DNA of 64,000 nucleotides from Gemmatimonadota bacterium. GTDB lineage: Bacteria; Gemmatimonadota; Gemmatimonadetes; Longimicrobiales; Gaopeijiaceae. Positions 8,730 to 17,601 of the stretch are shown here, piece by piece. Position 1 is the first letter of the stretch. Every line of letters starts with the position of its first letter. The position numbers and the translations under genes are program-made. Under the pieces are notes generated by a model that saw only the letters and a list, made by a program, of their open reading frames with translations, was not told the DNA's origin and did not search any database. The DNA lies in NCBI GenBank assembly GCA_041390105.1, contig JAWKQO010000003.1, forward strand, positions 248,001-312,000, in the 5' to 3' direction.

Positions 8730-10265
8730 ATGCTCAGTCGCAGACAGTTCATCACCACGGCTACGGCCGGATCCGCCATCGCGCTCCTTGGGCGGCCGTA
8801 CATCCTCCGCGGTGCCGTGGGCGTGGTGGCAGGACAGCCACTCCCCATCCCTCCGCTGCTCGAGCCCTCCGCGTCGGCTCCCGGCGTGTTGGACGTCATC
8901 ACCGGCCATACCGACTTCCTGGACGGGGCGTCCACCCGGACGGCTGGCTTCGGGCAGACCTTCCTGGGACCCGTGATCCGCGTGAAGCGCGGTGCCACCG
9001 CACCCATGCGCATCACCAACCGCATGTCCGGCGAAGCCGTGACTTGCCACTGGCATGGCCTGGCGGTCCCTGGGTGGCTGGATGGCGGCCCGCACGAGAT
9101 CATCGCGCCAGACGCGACCTGGAGCCCCGAGCTGGAGATTGACCAACCCGCCGCCACGCTGTGGTACCACTCGCACCTGCACGGCCGCACCGCCGATCAG
9201 GTTCTCCAGGGATTGGCCGGGATGCTGATCATCGAGGACCCGGCTGCCCCCGATCCCGGACTGCCGAAGCAGTGGGGCGTCGACGATCTCCCGCTCATCC
9301 TTCAGGACCGCACCTTCAGCTCGGACGGGTCGTTTGCGTACGCAAAGATGGGCCCCACGCTGATGCACGGATTCCGGGGGGAGGAGATGCTCGTGAACGG
9401 TGCGATCCGGCCGCTGGCCGACGTGCCGGCCGGTCTCACGCGGCTCCGTCTGCTGAACGGCTCCAACGCCCGCACCTACGTGCTCTCCTTCAGTGACGAA
9501 CGTGCGTTCCACCAGGTCGCGTCCAGCGGCGGCCTGCTCAGCGCTCCCGTCGAACGCACGCGCCTCGAGCTTCCTCCCGCTGCCCGCGCCGAGATCGTCG
9601 TGGACTTCGGGCGCGGTGGTGAGGTGGCGCTCCGCTCGGGGCAGGACCCCTACGAGCCCATGATGGGCATGGGGATGGGCCCTATGGCCGGGCGTTCGCC
9701 CTCCGGTGGGGACGACTTCGAGGTGCTGCGCTTCCGGCCCGATCCGTCACGGCGAGCGGGCATCACCGCCCTTCCCACGCGCATGGCCGGAGCCCCGGCA
9801 GCGAACTCGGACGATCCCGTGCGACGTCGCACGTTCCGCCTGGCTGTGCATGGCGGCGGCATGGGGATGGGAATGGGTGGCATGGGCCGCGGGGGCGGAA
9901 TGGGTCGGGGCGGAGGAGGCATGGGAGGTATGGAAGGCGGGATGACCATCAACGGGGTCTCGATGGACCTGGCGGTCATCAACGAGAGCGTGCGCCGAGG
10001 AGAAACCGAGCTCTGGGAGATCGTCTCCGAGGAGATGGCGCACCCCTTCCACGTGCATGGAGGGAGCTTCACGGTGGTGAGTCGCAAGGGCGAGCCGGTG
10101 CCCTTCGAAGCCCGCGGGCTCGACGACATCGTCGTAGTCGACGGCACCGCCGAGATTCTTGTGCGTTTCGACCACCAAGCCGATACCGCCAAGCCGTACA
10201 TGTACCACTGCCACATCCTCGAACACGAGGACTCGGGCATGATGGGGCAGTTCACGGTGGAGTGA
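8730..10265 (+). CDS. Tat-exported multicopper oxidase (CueO/SufI-like)
   Basis: 511 residues from ATG 8730, behind a GAGGG ribosome site. The N-terminus SRRQFITTATAG is a twin-arginine signal. Copper ligands are complete: HWHG (H107, H109), WYHSHLHG (H147, H149), HPFHVHG (H438, H441, H443) and YHCHILEH (H493, C494, H495, H499), covering the type 1 and trinuclear sites. Two Met/Gly-rich stretches lie between (about residues 310-320, and about 375-408 with repeated GGMG/GMGR units), as in copper-efflux oxidases that bind Cu(I). It would oxidise Cu(I), other metals or phenols in the periplasm using O2. No copper pump or chaperone gene is adjacent. The 218 bases before it hold no gene. Confidence 0.9.
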   Translation: MLSRRQFITTATAGSAIALLGRPYILRGAVGVVAGQPLPIPPLLEPSASAPGVLDVITGHTDFLDGASTRTAGFGQTFLGPVIRVKRGATAPMRITNRMSGEAVTCHWHGLAVPGWLDGGPHEIIAPDATWSPELEIDQPAATLWYHSHLHGRTADQVLQGLAGMLIIEDPAAPDPGLPKQWGVDDLPLILQDRTFSSDGSFAYAKMGPTLMHGFRGEEMLVNGAIRPLADVPAGLTRLRLLNGSNARTYVLSFSDERAFHQVASSGGLLSAPVERTRLELPPAARAEIVVDFGRGGEVALRSGQDPYEPMMGMGMGPMAGRSPSGGDDFEVLRFRPDPSRRAGITALPTRMAGAPAANSDDPVRRRTFRLAVHGGGMGMGMGGMGRGGGMGRGGGGMGGMEGGMTINGVSMDLAVINESVRRGETELWEIVSEEMAHPFHVHGGSFTVVSRKGEPVPFEARGLDDIVVVDGTAEILVRFDHQADTAKPYMYHCHILEHEDSGMMGQFTVE

Positions 10266-10310
10266 GGGGGGGGCGGGTCCTGTAGCCTCTCGGTCCCAAC
10301 GGCAGGCGCG

Positions 10311-12581
10311 CTACGAGAGTCCCGGCGCAAATGTGCCCCCGGGACCCAGCAGATCGTCCAGCCCTTCCGCGTGGATCCGCTGCAGCATCACGCGGTTCTC
10401 CGAACGTACCCCTTCCAGGAGGGTCTCGAACTCCGGAAGACCATGCAGTGAATCCAGCCCCGGCCGGACCTGGAACTGACCTGTAGACCGCCAGCCGTCA
10501 ATGCGCGCTTCCTCGAGCCATGACAGCGCCGCTGCGACGTCGCCCTGCACGGCCTCGATGGCGGCGAGCTCCAAACGCGGCCCGAAGGCGTCACTCCTGC
10601 GGCGAATCAGATCCTCCGCCATCGTCCTCGCGGCGCGCAAGTGCGGCCCGGCCTCGGCGGTCCGCCCTTGCGCCGCGAGGATGAACCCAAGCTTACCCTG
10701 CGCAGAGATGCTCGTGGGATGCCGGAAGTTTGGCGCAGCTGAGAGCAGCTTTCGTATCTGCATCTCGGCACCATTCAGGTCCTGCTCAGCCAAGGAGACA
10801 TTGGCGCTTGCCCACAGGAGCCCGGGCTCATCTCCCCGAACCAACAGGGCGGAGTCCGCAAGGGCACGTGCACGATCCAACTCCCCGGCCATGGTATGGA
10901 GCAGAATGAGCCCCGAGAGGTGTTCTGGCCACTGCGGTGAGATCCTCATGCCCACCTCGCGGAGAGCGCGCGCATGGTCGAAATCGCCAAGCACACCCAG
11001 GACCAGCGGAATCATGTGGCGTGGTGGACCCCAATCCGGGGGAGCCATCTCCAAAGCCGAACGGGACCACTTCAGCGCGTACACGTAGTCGCCCCGGTAG
11101 AACCGAATGAAGGCGAGGTTGTTCACGACGAAGAAATTGGAAGGCTGAAGCTCCAACACCTTCTGGGCGGCGACTTCGGCCTCATGGTACTGTCTTTGCC
11201 AAAACCGAGCGAAGTGTAGGGCCATGTGGGCTTCGGGTAGCAACGAATCGATCGCGATGGCCGTGGTCGCGATCGTCGCAGCCGAGTCTGCGAACTCCTC
11301 GGGAAATCCGAAGAGCATCTGGCGACCGCCGATCACGAAGGACAACTCGGAGTACGCGGCTGCAAAACTCGAGTCGAGCCGGATCGCCTGATGGAGGAGC
11401 TCCTCGGCTTTGTAGCTGTCCGCCTCCAGCAGGCTTCGGTTCAGCATCCTTCCACGCAGATAGAGGTCCAGCGCCCTTGGGTCTGCCGTAAGTTGACGCG
11501 GCTGCCTGACCAGAGGGACGTCGACGGCCTCACTGATTTCGGCTACCCATCGTGGAAACAGGCCCAGCCACTTTCCACTTCCGGGCGCGACGTTGGAGCC
11601 ATCGATCCACTCCACACCTCCTGTCTTGACCGCGACCAGCTCCAGCCGTACGTCAACGGTGGATTGCCTGGCTTCAACCTCGCCGGTAAGCACGTGGTCG
11701 ACCCGCAGGTGTTGAAGGGCTTCCCGCAGCTCCTGCGGATCATCGAGGCCACGGGGTGTGGCAACCGCGGGAAGGACGGCGATTCTGGGATTGCGGGCCA
11801 AGTGAGCAACCAACTCGTCGCGCAGGATGTCCGCCGTTTCCTTGCCCGCGGAATCAGATGTGCTGGTCGAGAAGGGGAGAACGGCCAGCGTCACCGCGCC
11901 GCGACTCACTGCCGTCCGACCCGCCTGGCCTACGGCGTTCCCCAGCCAGAGAGCCGCCACGATCCCAGCGACCAGAAGGGAGGCCACGCTGCGGCGGGTC
12001 CGCGGAACGGCTGGGCTTGTAACGGGCGCACTGGCCGGAGTCGGGCCCGGTGGAGTCCGTTCCAGGGGGCGGCGTTCGCGCTCAGAACCGCTCGTGGCAC
12101 TCTGCTGCGCCGGCCCTTCCTTGCCCGTCTGCCTGGCGACTCCGACTTGTCTTCGGACCCGGTCCACCCATTCCTCCCACTCCTGCGTGGCCCCCGAGAT
12201 GTGGAAACCCTCCAGGAATCCCCCAGCGTGGTCGATTTCTCGGGGTGCGGATGTAGGCTCGTGCCCGTCCCACTGGATTACGGAGTGGTCGAGTAGGACC
12301 TGATCGTGCCCAATGGACTCAACGACATCCGTGCCCAGGGCGCTCCGCAGGAAGTGCAACGAATTCCGCAGGTTGCGGCGAGCGCGAGCCTGGCTCGACT
12401 CTGGCCAAAGGAGCGCGACGATCGAATCCCGGCTCACTGGGGAATCCGACCCCTCGATGGCCAAGTAAACGAGGAGCGCCAATCGCTTGGGCTGCGCCAA
12501 CACAGCAGACACACGCCGCCCATCGGCGTCGGTCAGATCGACGCCACCCATCGTGCGCAGGCGGAAGGGCGGCCGCGCCAT
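10311..12581 (-). CDS. Membrane-anchored SARP/OmpR-type winged-helix regulator with TolB-like and TPR regions
   Basis: 756 residues from ATG 12581, with GGAG seven bases before it. Order: a winged-helix DNA-binding region of the SARP/BTAD type (residues ~1-125, with PKRLALLVYLA and RRNLRNSLHFLRSALG), a Pro/Ser-rich linker, one transmembrane helix (about 200-220, VASLLVAGIVAALWLGNAVG), a TolB-N-like segment (AVLPF ... DELVAHLARNPRIAVL ... VDHVLTGEV, ~235-340), then TPR-like helices to the end. This CadC-like layout suggests a one-component regulator sensing from the envelope side. Two hand-counted lines, at 10741 and 11281, are 55% and 62% GC, below most neighbours. It converges on the oxidase gene; targets are unknown. 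Confidence 0.75.
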   Translation of the reverse strand: MARPPFRLRTMGGVDLTDADGRRVSAVLAQPKRLALLVYLAIEGSDSPVSRDSIVALLWPESSQARARRNLRNSLHFLRSALGTDVVESIGHDQVLLDHSVIQWDGHEPTSAPREIDHAGGFLEGFHISGATQEWEEWVDRVRRQVGVARQTGKEGPAQQSATSGSERERRPLERTPPGPTPASAPVTSPAVPRTRRSVASLLVAGIVAALWLGNAVGQAGRTAVSRGAVTLAVLPFSTSTSDSAGKETADILRDELVAHLARNPRIAVLPAVATPRGLDDPQELREALQHLRVDHVLTGEVEARQSTVDVRLELVAVKTGGVEWIDGSNVAPGSGKWLGLFPRWVAEISEAVDVPLVRQPRQLTADPRALDLYLRGRMLNRSLLEADSYKAEELLHQAIRLDSSFAAAYSELSFVIGGRQMLFGFPEEFADSAATIATTAIAIDSLLPEAHMALHFARFWQRQYHEAEVAAQKVLELQPSNFFVVNNLAFIRFYRGDYVYALKWSRSALEMAPPDWGPPRHMIPLVLGVLGDFDHARALREVGMRISPQWPEHLSGLILLHTMAGELDRARALADSALLVRGDEPGLLWASANVSLAEQDLNGAEMQIRKLLSAAPNFRHPTSISAQGKLGFILAAQGRTAEAGPHLRAARTMAEDLIRRRSDAFGPRLELAAIEAVQGDVAAALSWLEEARIDGWRSTGQFQVRPGLDSLHGLPEFETLLEGVRSENRVMLQRIHAEGLDDLLGPGGTFAPGLS

Positions 12582-12822
12582 CGGGTCGCTCCAGGAACGG
12601 GATCCGTGATGGTCGAACCCGTCCGGCCGCCCCACGAAGGAGGGTGCCGGTATGGAGCGGGACGGGCTATCCCCAAGATGTGGGGCGGGGCCTCGCGGGC
12701 AACCCCGGTGCTGCGCCAAGGGTTCGGCCGGCGGTTCTAGCGAAGCGGGGACAGGGTCCCCGACTGGGACCCCATCCCCGGATGAAAGGCGGCCAGCGTC
12801 GCGTCGGGCGCGACCCTCGGTG

Positions 12823-13389
12823 TCAGCGGCGGTGAATCGTGAGGTTCCCAACCTGACTGCCACCCGGGTGGGGAGGACGATCGTTGCAGTCTACGACCGA
12901 CAGGTCGCGGGGTCGTCCAAACCACACCCGATCGTTCGCCGGACCGTTGTCTTCGACAATCACCATGAAGGGGTTCCCGGGCGGCGGAGTCGGGACGGGA
13001 AAGTCGAAGTCCTTGATGACGGTCACGACGCCGGAAATCCAAGCGGTGTTGCCCTCGACCACAAGGCAGTCGGCCTCGGAGACGAAGTGCAGGCCCGCCT
13101 CCACGTCATTCACGTTTCTTCCAGGCACGAAGCGGAAGTTGAAGGAGAACCTGCCGCTCACGGACCCATCCTCTTGCTCAGCGACGTTGATCTCGCCGGT
13201 GCCGAGGAGTCCGGTACTCGGGTCGAAGCCCGCTGCGCCGCCCGTGACGCGGTAGACCCACGGGTTGGGCGCTTGGGCTACCGTCAGGCCGAGGTCAGGC
13301 AGTTGTCCCTCGGGTGATGTGATGTCGCCATGGCCGCAGGCCGCAATCAGGAGTAGCAGGGTCGCGACTACTGTTGCTCTGCCCTTCAT
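12823..13389 (-). CDS. Lipoprotein, paralogue of the one at 15051-15632, function unknown
   Basis: 188 residues with a lipoprotein signal (LLLLIAACGHG, cysteine 18) and an AGGAGG ribosome site before the ATG. The mature protein shares ordered motifs with the lipoprotein encoded at 15051-15632: NPWVYRVTGG, a VEGNTAWISG block, FDFPVPTPPPGNPFM, and a closing VDCNDRPP. Two cysteines besides the lipid-bearing one (in EADCLVVEG and VDCNDR) are shared and could form a disulfide. It follows the RCC1-repeat gene on the same strand across a 168-base gap. No known domain recognised. Confidence 0.7.
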   Translation of the reverse strand: MKGRATVVATLLLLIAACGHGDITSPEGQLPDLGLTVAQAPNPWVYRVTGGAAGFDPSTGLLGTGEINVAEQEDGSVSGRFSFNFRFVPGRNVNDVEAGLHFVSEADCLVVEGNTAWISGVVTVIKDFDFPVPTPPPGNPFMVIVEDNGPANDRVWFGRPRDLSVVDCNDRPPHPGGSQVGNLTIHRR

Positions 13390-13557
13390 GGAATCCTCCT
13401 GCTTTGGGAACGGATGATGCTGCTGTCATCCAGTCTCCGCAGCAGACGCCCTCCGACTGCCCCCTACCCGTCACTGTTCTCGTCAACATCCCCTAAGCTG
13501 TTGGGATGCAATGGACTCCAGTTAGCGTCGATAGCGCCCACGTGGAAGAATCTGTGC

Positions 13558-14979
13558 TTACCTGGGGTCGACCACCCGCACTGGGATTGGACTGGGAGGG
13601 GTGTAGTCACCGATCCCCAGCGACCCCTGGCCGTTGTTTCCCCAGCACCAGGCAACGCCATCGCGATCGAGCCCACAGGCGTGCTGGCTCCCGGCATGGA
13701 TCTCGCGGAAGCGATGGCCCCCCACCACGGCCGCTGGGACCAGCCGATCGTCCGTCGTCCCGTCCCCCAGCCTGCCGCTATTGTTGCCTCCCCAGCAGTA
13801 GCCAACGCCGTCACCGTCGACTCCGCAGGTGAAGCTAGACACTCGGATCGACTCGAACGCGATCGCGCCACCGACCGGGACGGGCTCGAAGCTGGTGGCG
13901 CGTGTACCGTTCCCAAGACCGCCGTCTCGGTTGTCCCCCCAACACAGAGCGGCCCCCGAAGCGAGCAGTCCGCACGTGGCCAGGCCTCCCACGGTCAACC
14001 GCGTGAAGGTGTGGCCTCCTGTCACGGGGCCGCTCCGGAAGGTCGGTGCTCCGGACCCATCGCCGAGGGCGCCCAGGTCACCCCGCCCCCAGCAGATGGC
14101 CACACCGTCCGTCGCGAGCCCACATCCGTGGCCCAGACTCGAGCCCACCGATTGAAACTCGGTGGAGGAAGGCACGGGGGCCGGTGTCGAGCGGTCGATC
14201 GTGGTGCCGTCCCCGAGACCGCCCCACACGTTCGATCCCCAGCACAGTGCTTGTCCCGAAGTCGTGACGCCGCAGGTTTGAATGGCCCCGGCATCGATAT
14301 GCCTGAACGCGAATCCGCCGGTCACGGGCGTGGGAGCGCTTCGATCGACCAGCGTTCCGTCCCCCAACTGGCCGCTCGCGTTGCCGCCCCAGCAGTAGGC
14401 CGCTCCTCCGGCGATGAGTCCGCAGGCGTGGCCGCCTCCGACGGAAAGCATCGTGAAACGAAGGCCGCCCAGGACACGGACGGGAGCGGGTTGGAACTGC
14501 GTGCCCCCGTCCCCCAACTTGCCTTCGTAGCCGTTTCCCCAGCAGTAGGCCGAGCCCGCTGCGGTCAGCCCACACGTGTGCGACCCTCCTTTGGTCGATA
14601 TCGACGCGAGGCGGAACACGATGCGCGCGTCGGCGAGGCCCGTCACGTCTTCGCTGATCGCGAAGACCTGGGTCGTCCCAAGGGCCACGCCGGTCACCAG
14701 GCCCTCCGGCGACACTGTGGCCAGCCGCGCGTCCGCTGTTCTCCAACTCACCGCGCGGCCCGCAAGCGGGTTCCCCCGTGCGTCCCTGAGGACGGCTGAA
14801 TACCGGAGTGTGTCGTCCAACCCCACTTCACCAGACCCTGCCAGCACCTCTATTGACGCTACCGGAGCCGGTCCGGACGGCCCGGCGGGTCCCCCCGGAT
14901 CGCCGGAGTCTCCAGCGCACGCAGCCAGCGTGGACAGGGCGATGCACAGCGAGACCTCGACCGCTCCCCGCATGGTCAT
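13558..14979 (-). CDS. RCC1-repeat beta-propeller lipoprotein with N-terminal BIG2-like domain
   Basis: 473 residues from ATG 14979 (GGAGG four bases upstream; a second ATG at 14973 is spaced ten bases and is equally possible). The signal ends LSTLAACAG, a lipobox. Residues ~35-115 look like a bacterial Ig-like group 2 domain (VASIEVLAGSGEVGLDDTL, then SPEGLVTGVALGTT). From ~120 to the end, about seven RCC1-type repeats of ~50 residues follow, each with a core like HACGLxxxGxAYCWGxNxxGxLGDG. The cysteines flanking each G/A-YCW core probably pair within blades. An extracellular seven-bladed propeller tethered to a membrane is expected, likely for binding. It lies between two paralogous lipoproteins on the same strand. 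Confidence 0.85.
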   Translation of the reverse strand: MTMRGAVEVSLCIALSTLAACAGDSGDPGGPAGPSGPAPVASIEVLAGSGEVGLDDTLRYSAVLRDARGNPLAGRAVSWRTADARLATVSPEGLVTGVALGTTQVFAISEDVTGLADARIVFRLASISTKGGSHTCGLTAAGSAYCWGNGYEGKLGDGGTQFQPAPVRVLGGLRFTMLSVGGGHACGLIAGGAAYCWGGNASGQLGDGTLVDRSAPTPVTGGFAFRHIDAGAIQTCGVTTSGQALCWGSNVWGGLGDGTTIDRSTPAPVPSSTEFQSVGSSLGHGCGLATDGVAICWGRGDLGALGDGSGAPTFRSGPVTGGHTFTRLTVGGLATCGLLASGAALCWGDNRDGGLGNGTRATSFEPVPVGGAIAFESIRVSSFTCGVDGDGVGYCWGGNNSGRLGDGTTDDRLVPAAVVGGHRFREIHAGSQHACGLDRDGVAWCWGNNGQGSLGIGDYTPPSPIPVRVVDPR

Positions 14980-15050
14980 GCTGCCTCCAACATTGTGTGT
15001 TCGGACCTCAGCGGCGGGGAGCCGGAGCCCCCCACCCTGGGCTGCGGTCT

Positions 15051-15632
15051 TCAGCGAGCGTGGATCGTGTAGGCCCCGTTGATCCGACCCGTAGGCGGGA
15101 GCGCCGGGATCGGCGGCCGGTCGTTGCAGTCGACCGCACCCACGAAGCGGGGGGGGCTGAACCAAGCGCCAGCATCCGACGGGCCTCTCACCTCGACGAT
15201 GGTCATGTAGGGATTTCCGAGCTGTGGAGGGACGGGCGCCGGGAAGTCGAACTTCTTGATCTTCGTCATCTTCCCGGAGATCCAAGCAGTATTGCCCTCA
15301 ACGATCATGCAGTCCGCCTCGGCAACGATATGGACCTCCGTGGCCTGGCCGTCGACATCCTGCCCCTGCGGAAAGCGGCTGTGGAATTCGAACTCGCCGC
15401 TGATCGTTCCATCCGTTGCCTGCCTGACGTTCACACGCCCGGTCGTCAGCAGGCCCGTGTTCTCCACCATGCCACTGCCGCCGCCCGTCACGTGGTAGAC
15501 CCAGGGATTGCCTTGGCTGGCAGCGAACAGGGAAGGCGCTTCCTCCGGCCCGGACGGCGCCGCGATATCGGACTGCGCGCATGCTCCCAAGAGGACGGCC
15601 CCAAGCGCGACGACTACTCTCCGTGTTCTCAT
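15051..15632 (-). CDS. Lipoprotein, paralogue of the one at 12823-13389, function unknown
   Basis: 193 residues with a lipoprotein signal (VVALGAVLLGACAQ, cysteine 18) and AAGGAG seven bases before the ATG. Shared blocks with the other copy are NPWVYHVTGGGSG, VEGNTAWISGKMTKIKKFDF, PPQLGNPYM and VDCNDRPP, spread across most of the mature length, so these are true paralogues. It is the first gene of the minus-strand run that continues with the RCC1-repeat lipoprotein after 71 bases. No catalytic residues are evident. Confidence 0.7.
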   Translation of the reverse strand: MRTRRVVVALGAVLLGACAQSDIAAPSGPEEAPSLFAASQGNPWVYHVTGGGSGMVENTGLLTTGRVNVRQATDGTISGEFEFHSRFPQGQDVDGQATEVHIVAEADCMIVEGNTAWISGKMTKIKKFDFPAPVPPQLGNPYMTIVEVRGPSDAGAWFSPPRFVGAVDCNDRPPIPALPPTGRINGAYTIHAR

Positions 15633-16021
15633 ACATCTTCTCCTTCACGGCAGGGAACGACTCTGTGATGGCGCCAACCTGAACCCGAGCCGCCACCTGA
15701 TCGCCTCCTGGCCGTCACTCTTGGGGACTGACCCGTGAAGCCCTTTTCCCCCAAGCGCTTGGCGTTCGCGCACCGATCCCCAGAGCCGACCTCGATACCG
15801 GTGGATGGTCGCGTTCCGGTTGAACGCCCAGCTGGGGGAGCCAGGGTGAAGTCGCCTGGCTCGGGCCTGCCGAGGCAGTCCGTGTCACCCCGGAAGGCTG
15901 GCGGAGCGCATGGGGTCAATGAGGAGGGCCGAGGCCTGGACGATCACCATCGCAGGGGCGCCGGGTGGCGGACCGCCCAGTGGTCACGAACGGTCGCCGA
16001 GAAGACGTCGGATCGCCCCCC
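15633..16021. other. 389-base intergenic region without a supported gene
   Basis: No open frame here has a ribosome site or protein-like composition. A 6-bp hairpin (GCCAGG / CCTGGC) is present around 15839-15859. The left part must hold the promoter of the lipoprotein/RCC1 run, but I could not pick out convincing -35 and -10 boxes. Confidence 0.6.
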
Positions 16022-17098
16022 CTACGCCTCCACCGCCTCGTACACCCTCACCGGCTGCTGCCGCCCCCGCAGCTCCACGCTCCCCACCAGGCCGAAGTTG
16101 AAGCCTGGGTGCTCGTGCATCAGGTGGCACAGGGATTCGGAGATCAGGATCTGCGTCCCGAACTCGTTGCACTTCCCCTGGATGCGGGAGGCGGTGTTGA
16201 GCACGTCTCCGTGGTAGGCCAGCTCCTTCTTGATCTCGCCCACCTCGGCTGCGGTGACGCGCCCCGCATTCAAGCCGGCCTTGAACTCGGGAACGAGACC
16301 GTAGCGTGACTCGTAGTGTTCATGCCGCGCTTTCAGCGCGCGGTCGAAAGCGAAGAACGAGCGCACGCAGTTGGCCTCGTGCAAGCCCGTCTCCAGATCC
16401 CAGGTCAACACCACCTCGTCCCCCACGTACTGGTAGATGACGGCCTGGTGGGCCACCACGACGTCCGTGAGATCGTAGAAGCAGTCCTGGAGTAGACGAC
16501 TGTACTGCATGTGGCCGAGCGCCTCGGCATACGTCGTCGACGATTTCAGATCGATGAAGAGAAAGATCCGGTCCTCCTCTTTGGGTTGGTGATACTTACC
16601 CATGAGGAAGCTGAGCAGCACCCCCTGTCCGAACTTCTCCCCCACCTGCACCACGAAGAGCGCGATCAGCACGACCGCCCCCCAATACGCGGTGGTCATG
16701 ATCACGTAGGGGCTCGACAGATACTCGACGTAGCGCCGCCGCACCTCGGCGCCGAACAACGATGCGCCCGACTGCGAGGAGAGGATCAACACCTGCGCCA
16801 CCGAGTTCAGCACCACGATGCACACCAGCCAGAACGCGGCTTTGGTGAGGATGGTTCGGCCGAGCGGGCGGCGGCGGAACCAGCGACTGAGTACCAGCAC
16901 GTCGAACGACGCAGCCGCCGTGCCCCCGACGAAGGCCACGCCCAACGCCAGGAAGAGATCCCTCCAGAAGCTGCGGGTCGGATTGAGGGGTGTGTGGGTG
17001 TAGCGCAGGAGGGCGTTGTCGTAGAGCACGATGAACACCGCGCACAACAGCCAGAACGCGACGAGGAAGATGATCTTCCGACCATTCGGATTGCGCAT
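16022..17098 (-). CDS. Membrane class III adenylate/guanylate cyclase
   Basis: 358 residues. Four predicted transmembrane helices (about 9-28, 48-70, 86-108, 131-151) precede a class III nucleotide cyclase domain. FIDLKSST gives the first metal Asp (183), YVGDEVVLTW the second (Asp 227), and HGDVLNTASRIQGKC carries the Asn 301/Arg 305 pair that stabilises the transition state, so the domain looks active as a homodimer. The substrate-selecting residues do not let me choose ATP over GTP. It would make a cyclic nucleotide at the inner face of the membrane in response to an unknown membrane signal. No cyclic-nucleotide receptor gene lies nearby. Confidence 0.85.
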   Translation of the reverse strand: MRNPNGRKIIFLVAFWLLCAVFIVLYDNALLRYTHTPLNPTRSFWRDLFLALGVAFVGGTAAASFDVLVLSRWFRRRPLGRTILTKAAFWLVCIVVLNSVAQVLILSSQSGASLFGAEVRRRYVEYLSSPYVIMTTAYWGAVVLIALFVVQVGEKFGQGVLLSFLMGKYHQPKEEDRIFLFIDLKSSTTYAEALGHMQYSRLLQDCFYDLTDVVVAHQAVIYQYVGDEVVLTWDLETGLHEANCVRSFFAFDRALKARHEHYESRYGLVPEFKAGLNAGRVTAAEVGEIKKELAYHGDVLNTASRIQGKCNEFGTQILISESLCHLMHEHPGFNFGLVGSVELRGRQQPVRVYEAVEA

Positions 17099-17225
17099 CG
17101 GGACGCGGGGTTGGGGCCGACCGGATCCTGATCCTTCAACCTAGGCGTTGCCCAGCGGCGAGTCAGGGAGGGCCCCCGTACGCCGCGGCGCCTGGACCCT
17201 CCCTCTTGCGAGGCGCTGCTCCCCA

Positions 17226-17263
17226 ATACTACGTTCACCGTAATATTACGTCTCCCGTAGTAT
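17226..17263 (+). promoter_or_regulatory. Nested palindromic operator before the first PadR gene
   Basis: ATACTACG (17226-17233) and CGTAGTAT (17256-17263) are perfect inverted repeats. Centred between them is the perfect palindrome CGTAATATTACG (17239-17250), with exactly five bases on each side. Read another way, two adjacent sites of form TAxTACG-N5-CGTAxTA share the central TA. The element lies 11 bases before the PadR ATG and is AT-rich in a GC-rich setting, which fits autoregulation by the PadR dimer. Confidence 0.7.
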
Positions 17264-17274
17264 CGGAGGATACG

Positions 17275-17601
17275 ATGACGCCCGACGTCCTCACGCCCAC
17301 GGTCTTCCACGTGCTGCTCGCTCTCTCGGAGGGACCCCTCCACGGCTACGGCGTCATGCAGCGGGTCGAGACGGAGTCCGGTCTGGCCACCGGACCCGGC
17401 ACCATCTACGGATCGCTGGACCGCCTCGCAGCGATGGGGTGGGTAGAGGAGACAGACCCGCTCGGCGACGATCCGCGACGGAGGCGCGCCTACCGCCTCA
17501 CGCGGCAGGGACGCGCGGCGCTGCAACGCGAGGTCGGCCGGTTCCAACGCTTGACCGAGCTCGCCCGCAGCCGGGGCCTCTTGCCGGGGGACGCGCGGTG
17601 A
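17275..17601 (+). CDS. PadR-family transcriptional regulator
   Basis: 108 residues from ATG 17275 behind GGAGG. The PadR winged helix is clear: TPTVFHVLLALSEGPLHGYG, then a recognition-helix region GPGTIYGSLDRLAAMGWV and the wing with RRRRAYRLTRQGRAAL. It should repress its own promoter through the palindromes at 17226-17263. The stop overlaps the GTG start of the permease gene (GTGA), so regulator and permease are one translational unit, the arrangement usual for PadR/ADOP pairs. Confidence 0.9.
   Translation: MTPDVLTPTVFHVLLALSEGPLHGYGVMQRVETESGLATGPGTIYGSLDRLAAMGWVEETDPLGDDPRRRRAYRLTRQGRAALQREVGRFQRLTELARSRGLLPGDAR

Noticed and set aside
13414..14799. A 461-codon plus-strand frame opposite the RCC1-repeat gene
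   Set aside because: The minus strand encodes seven regular RCC1 repeats; the plus-strand product has no domain and no ribosome site.
15629..15919. A 96-codon minus-strand frame in the 389-base gap
   Set aside because: No ribosome site, composition typical of shadow frames, and it overlaps the promoter-proximal region of the lipoprotein gene.
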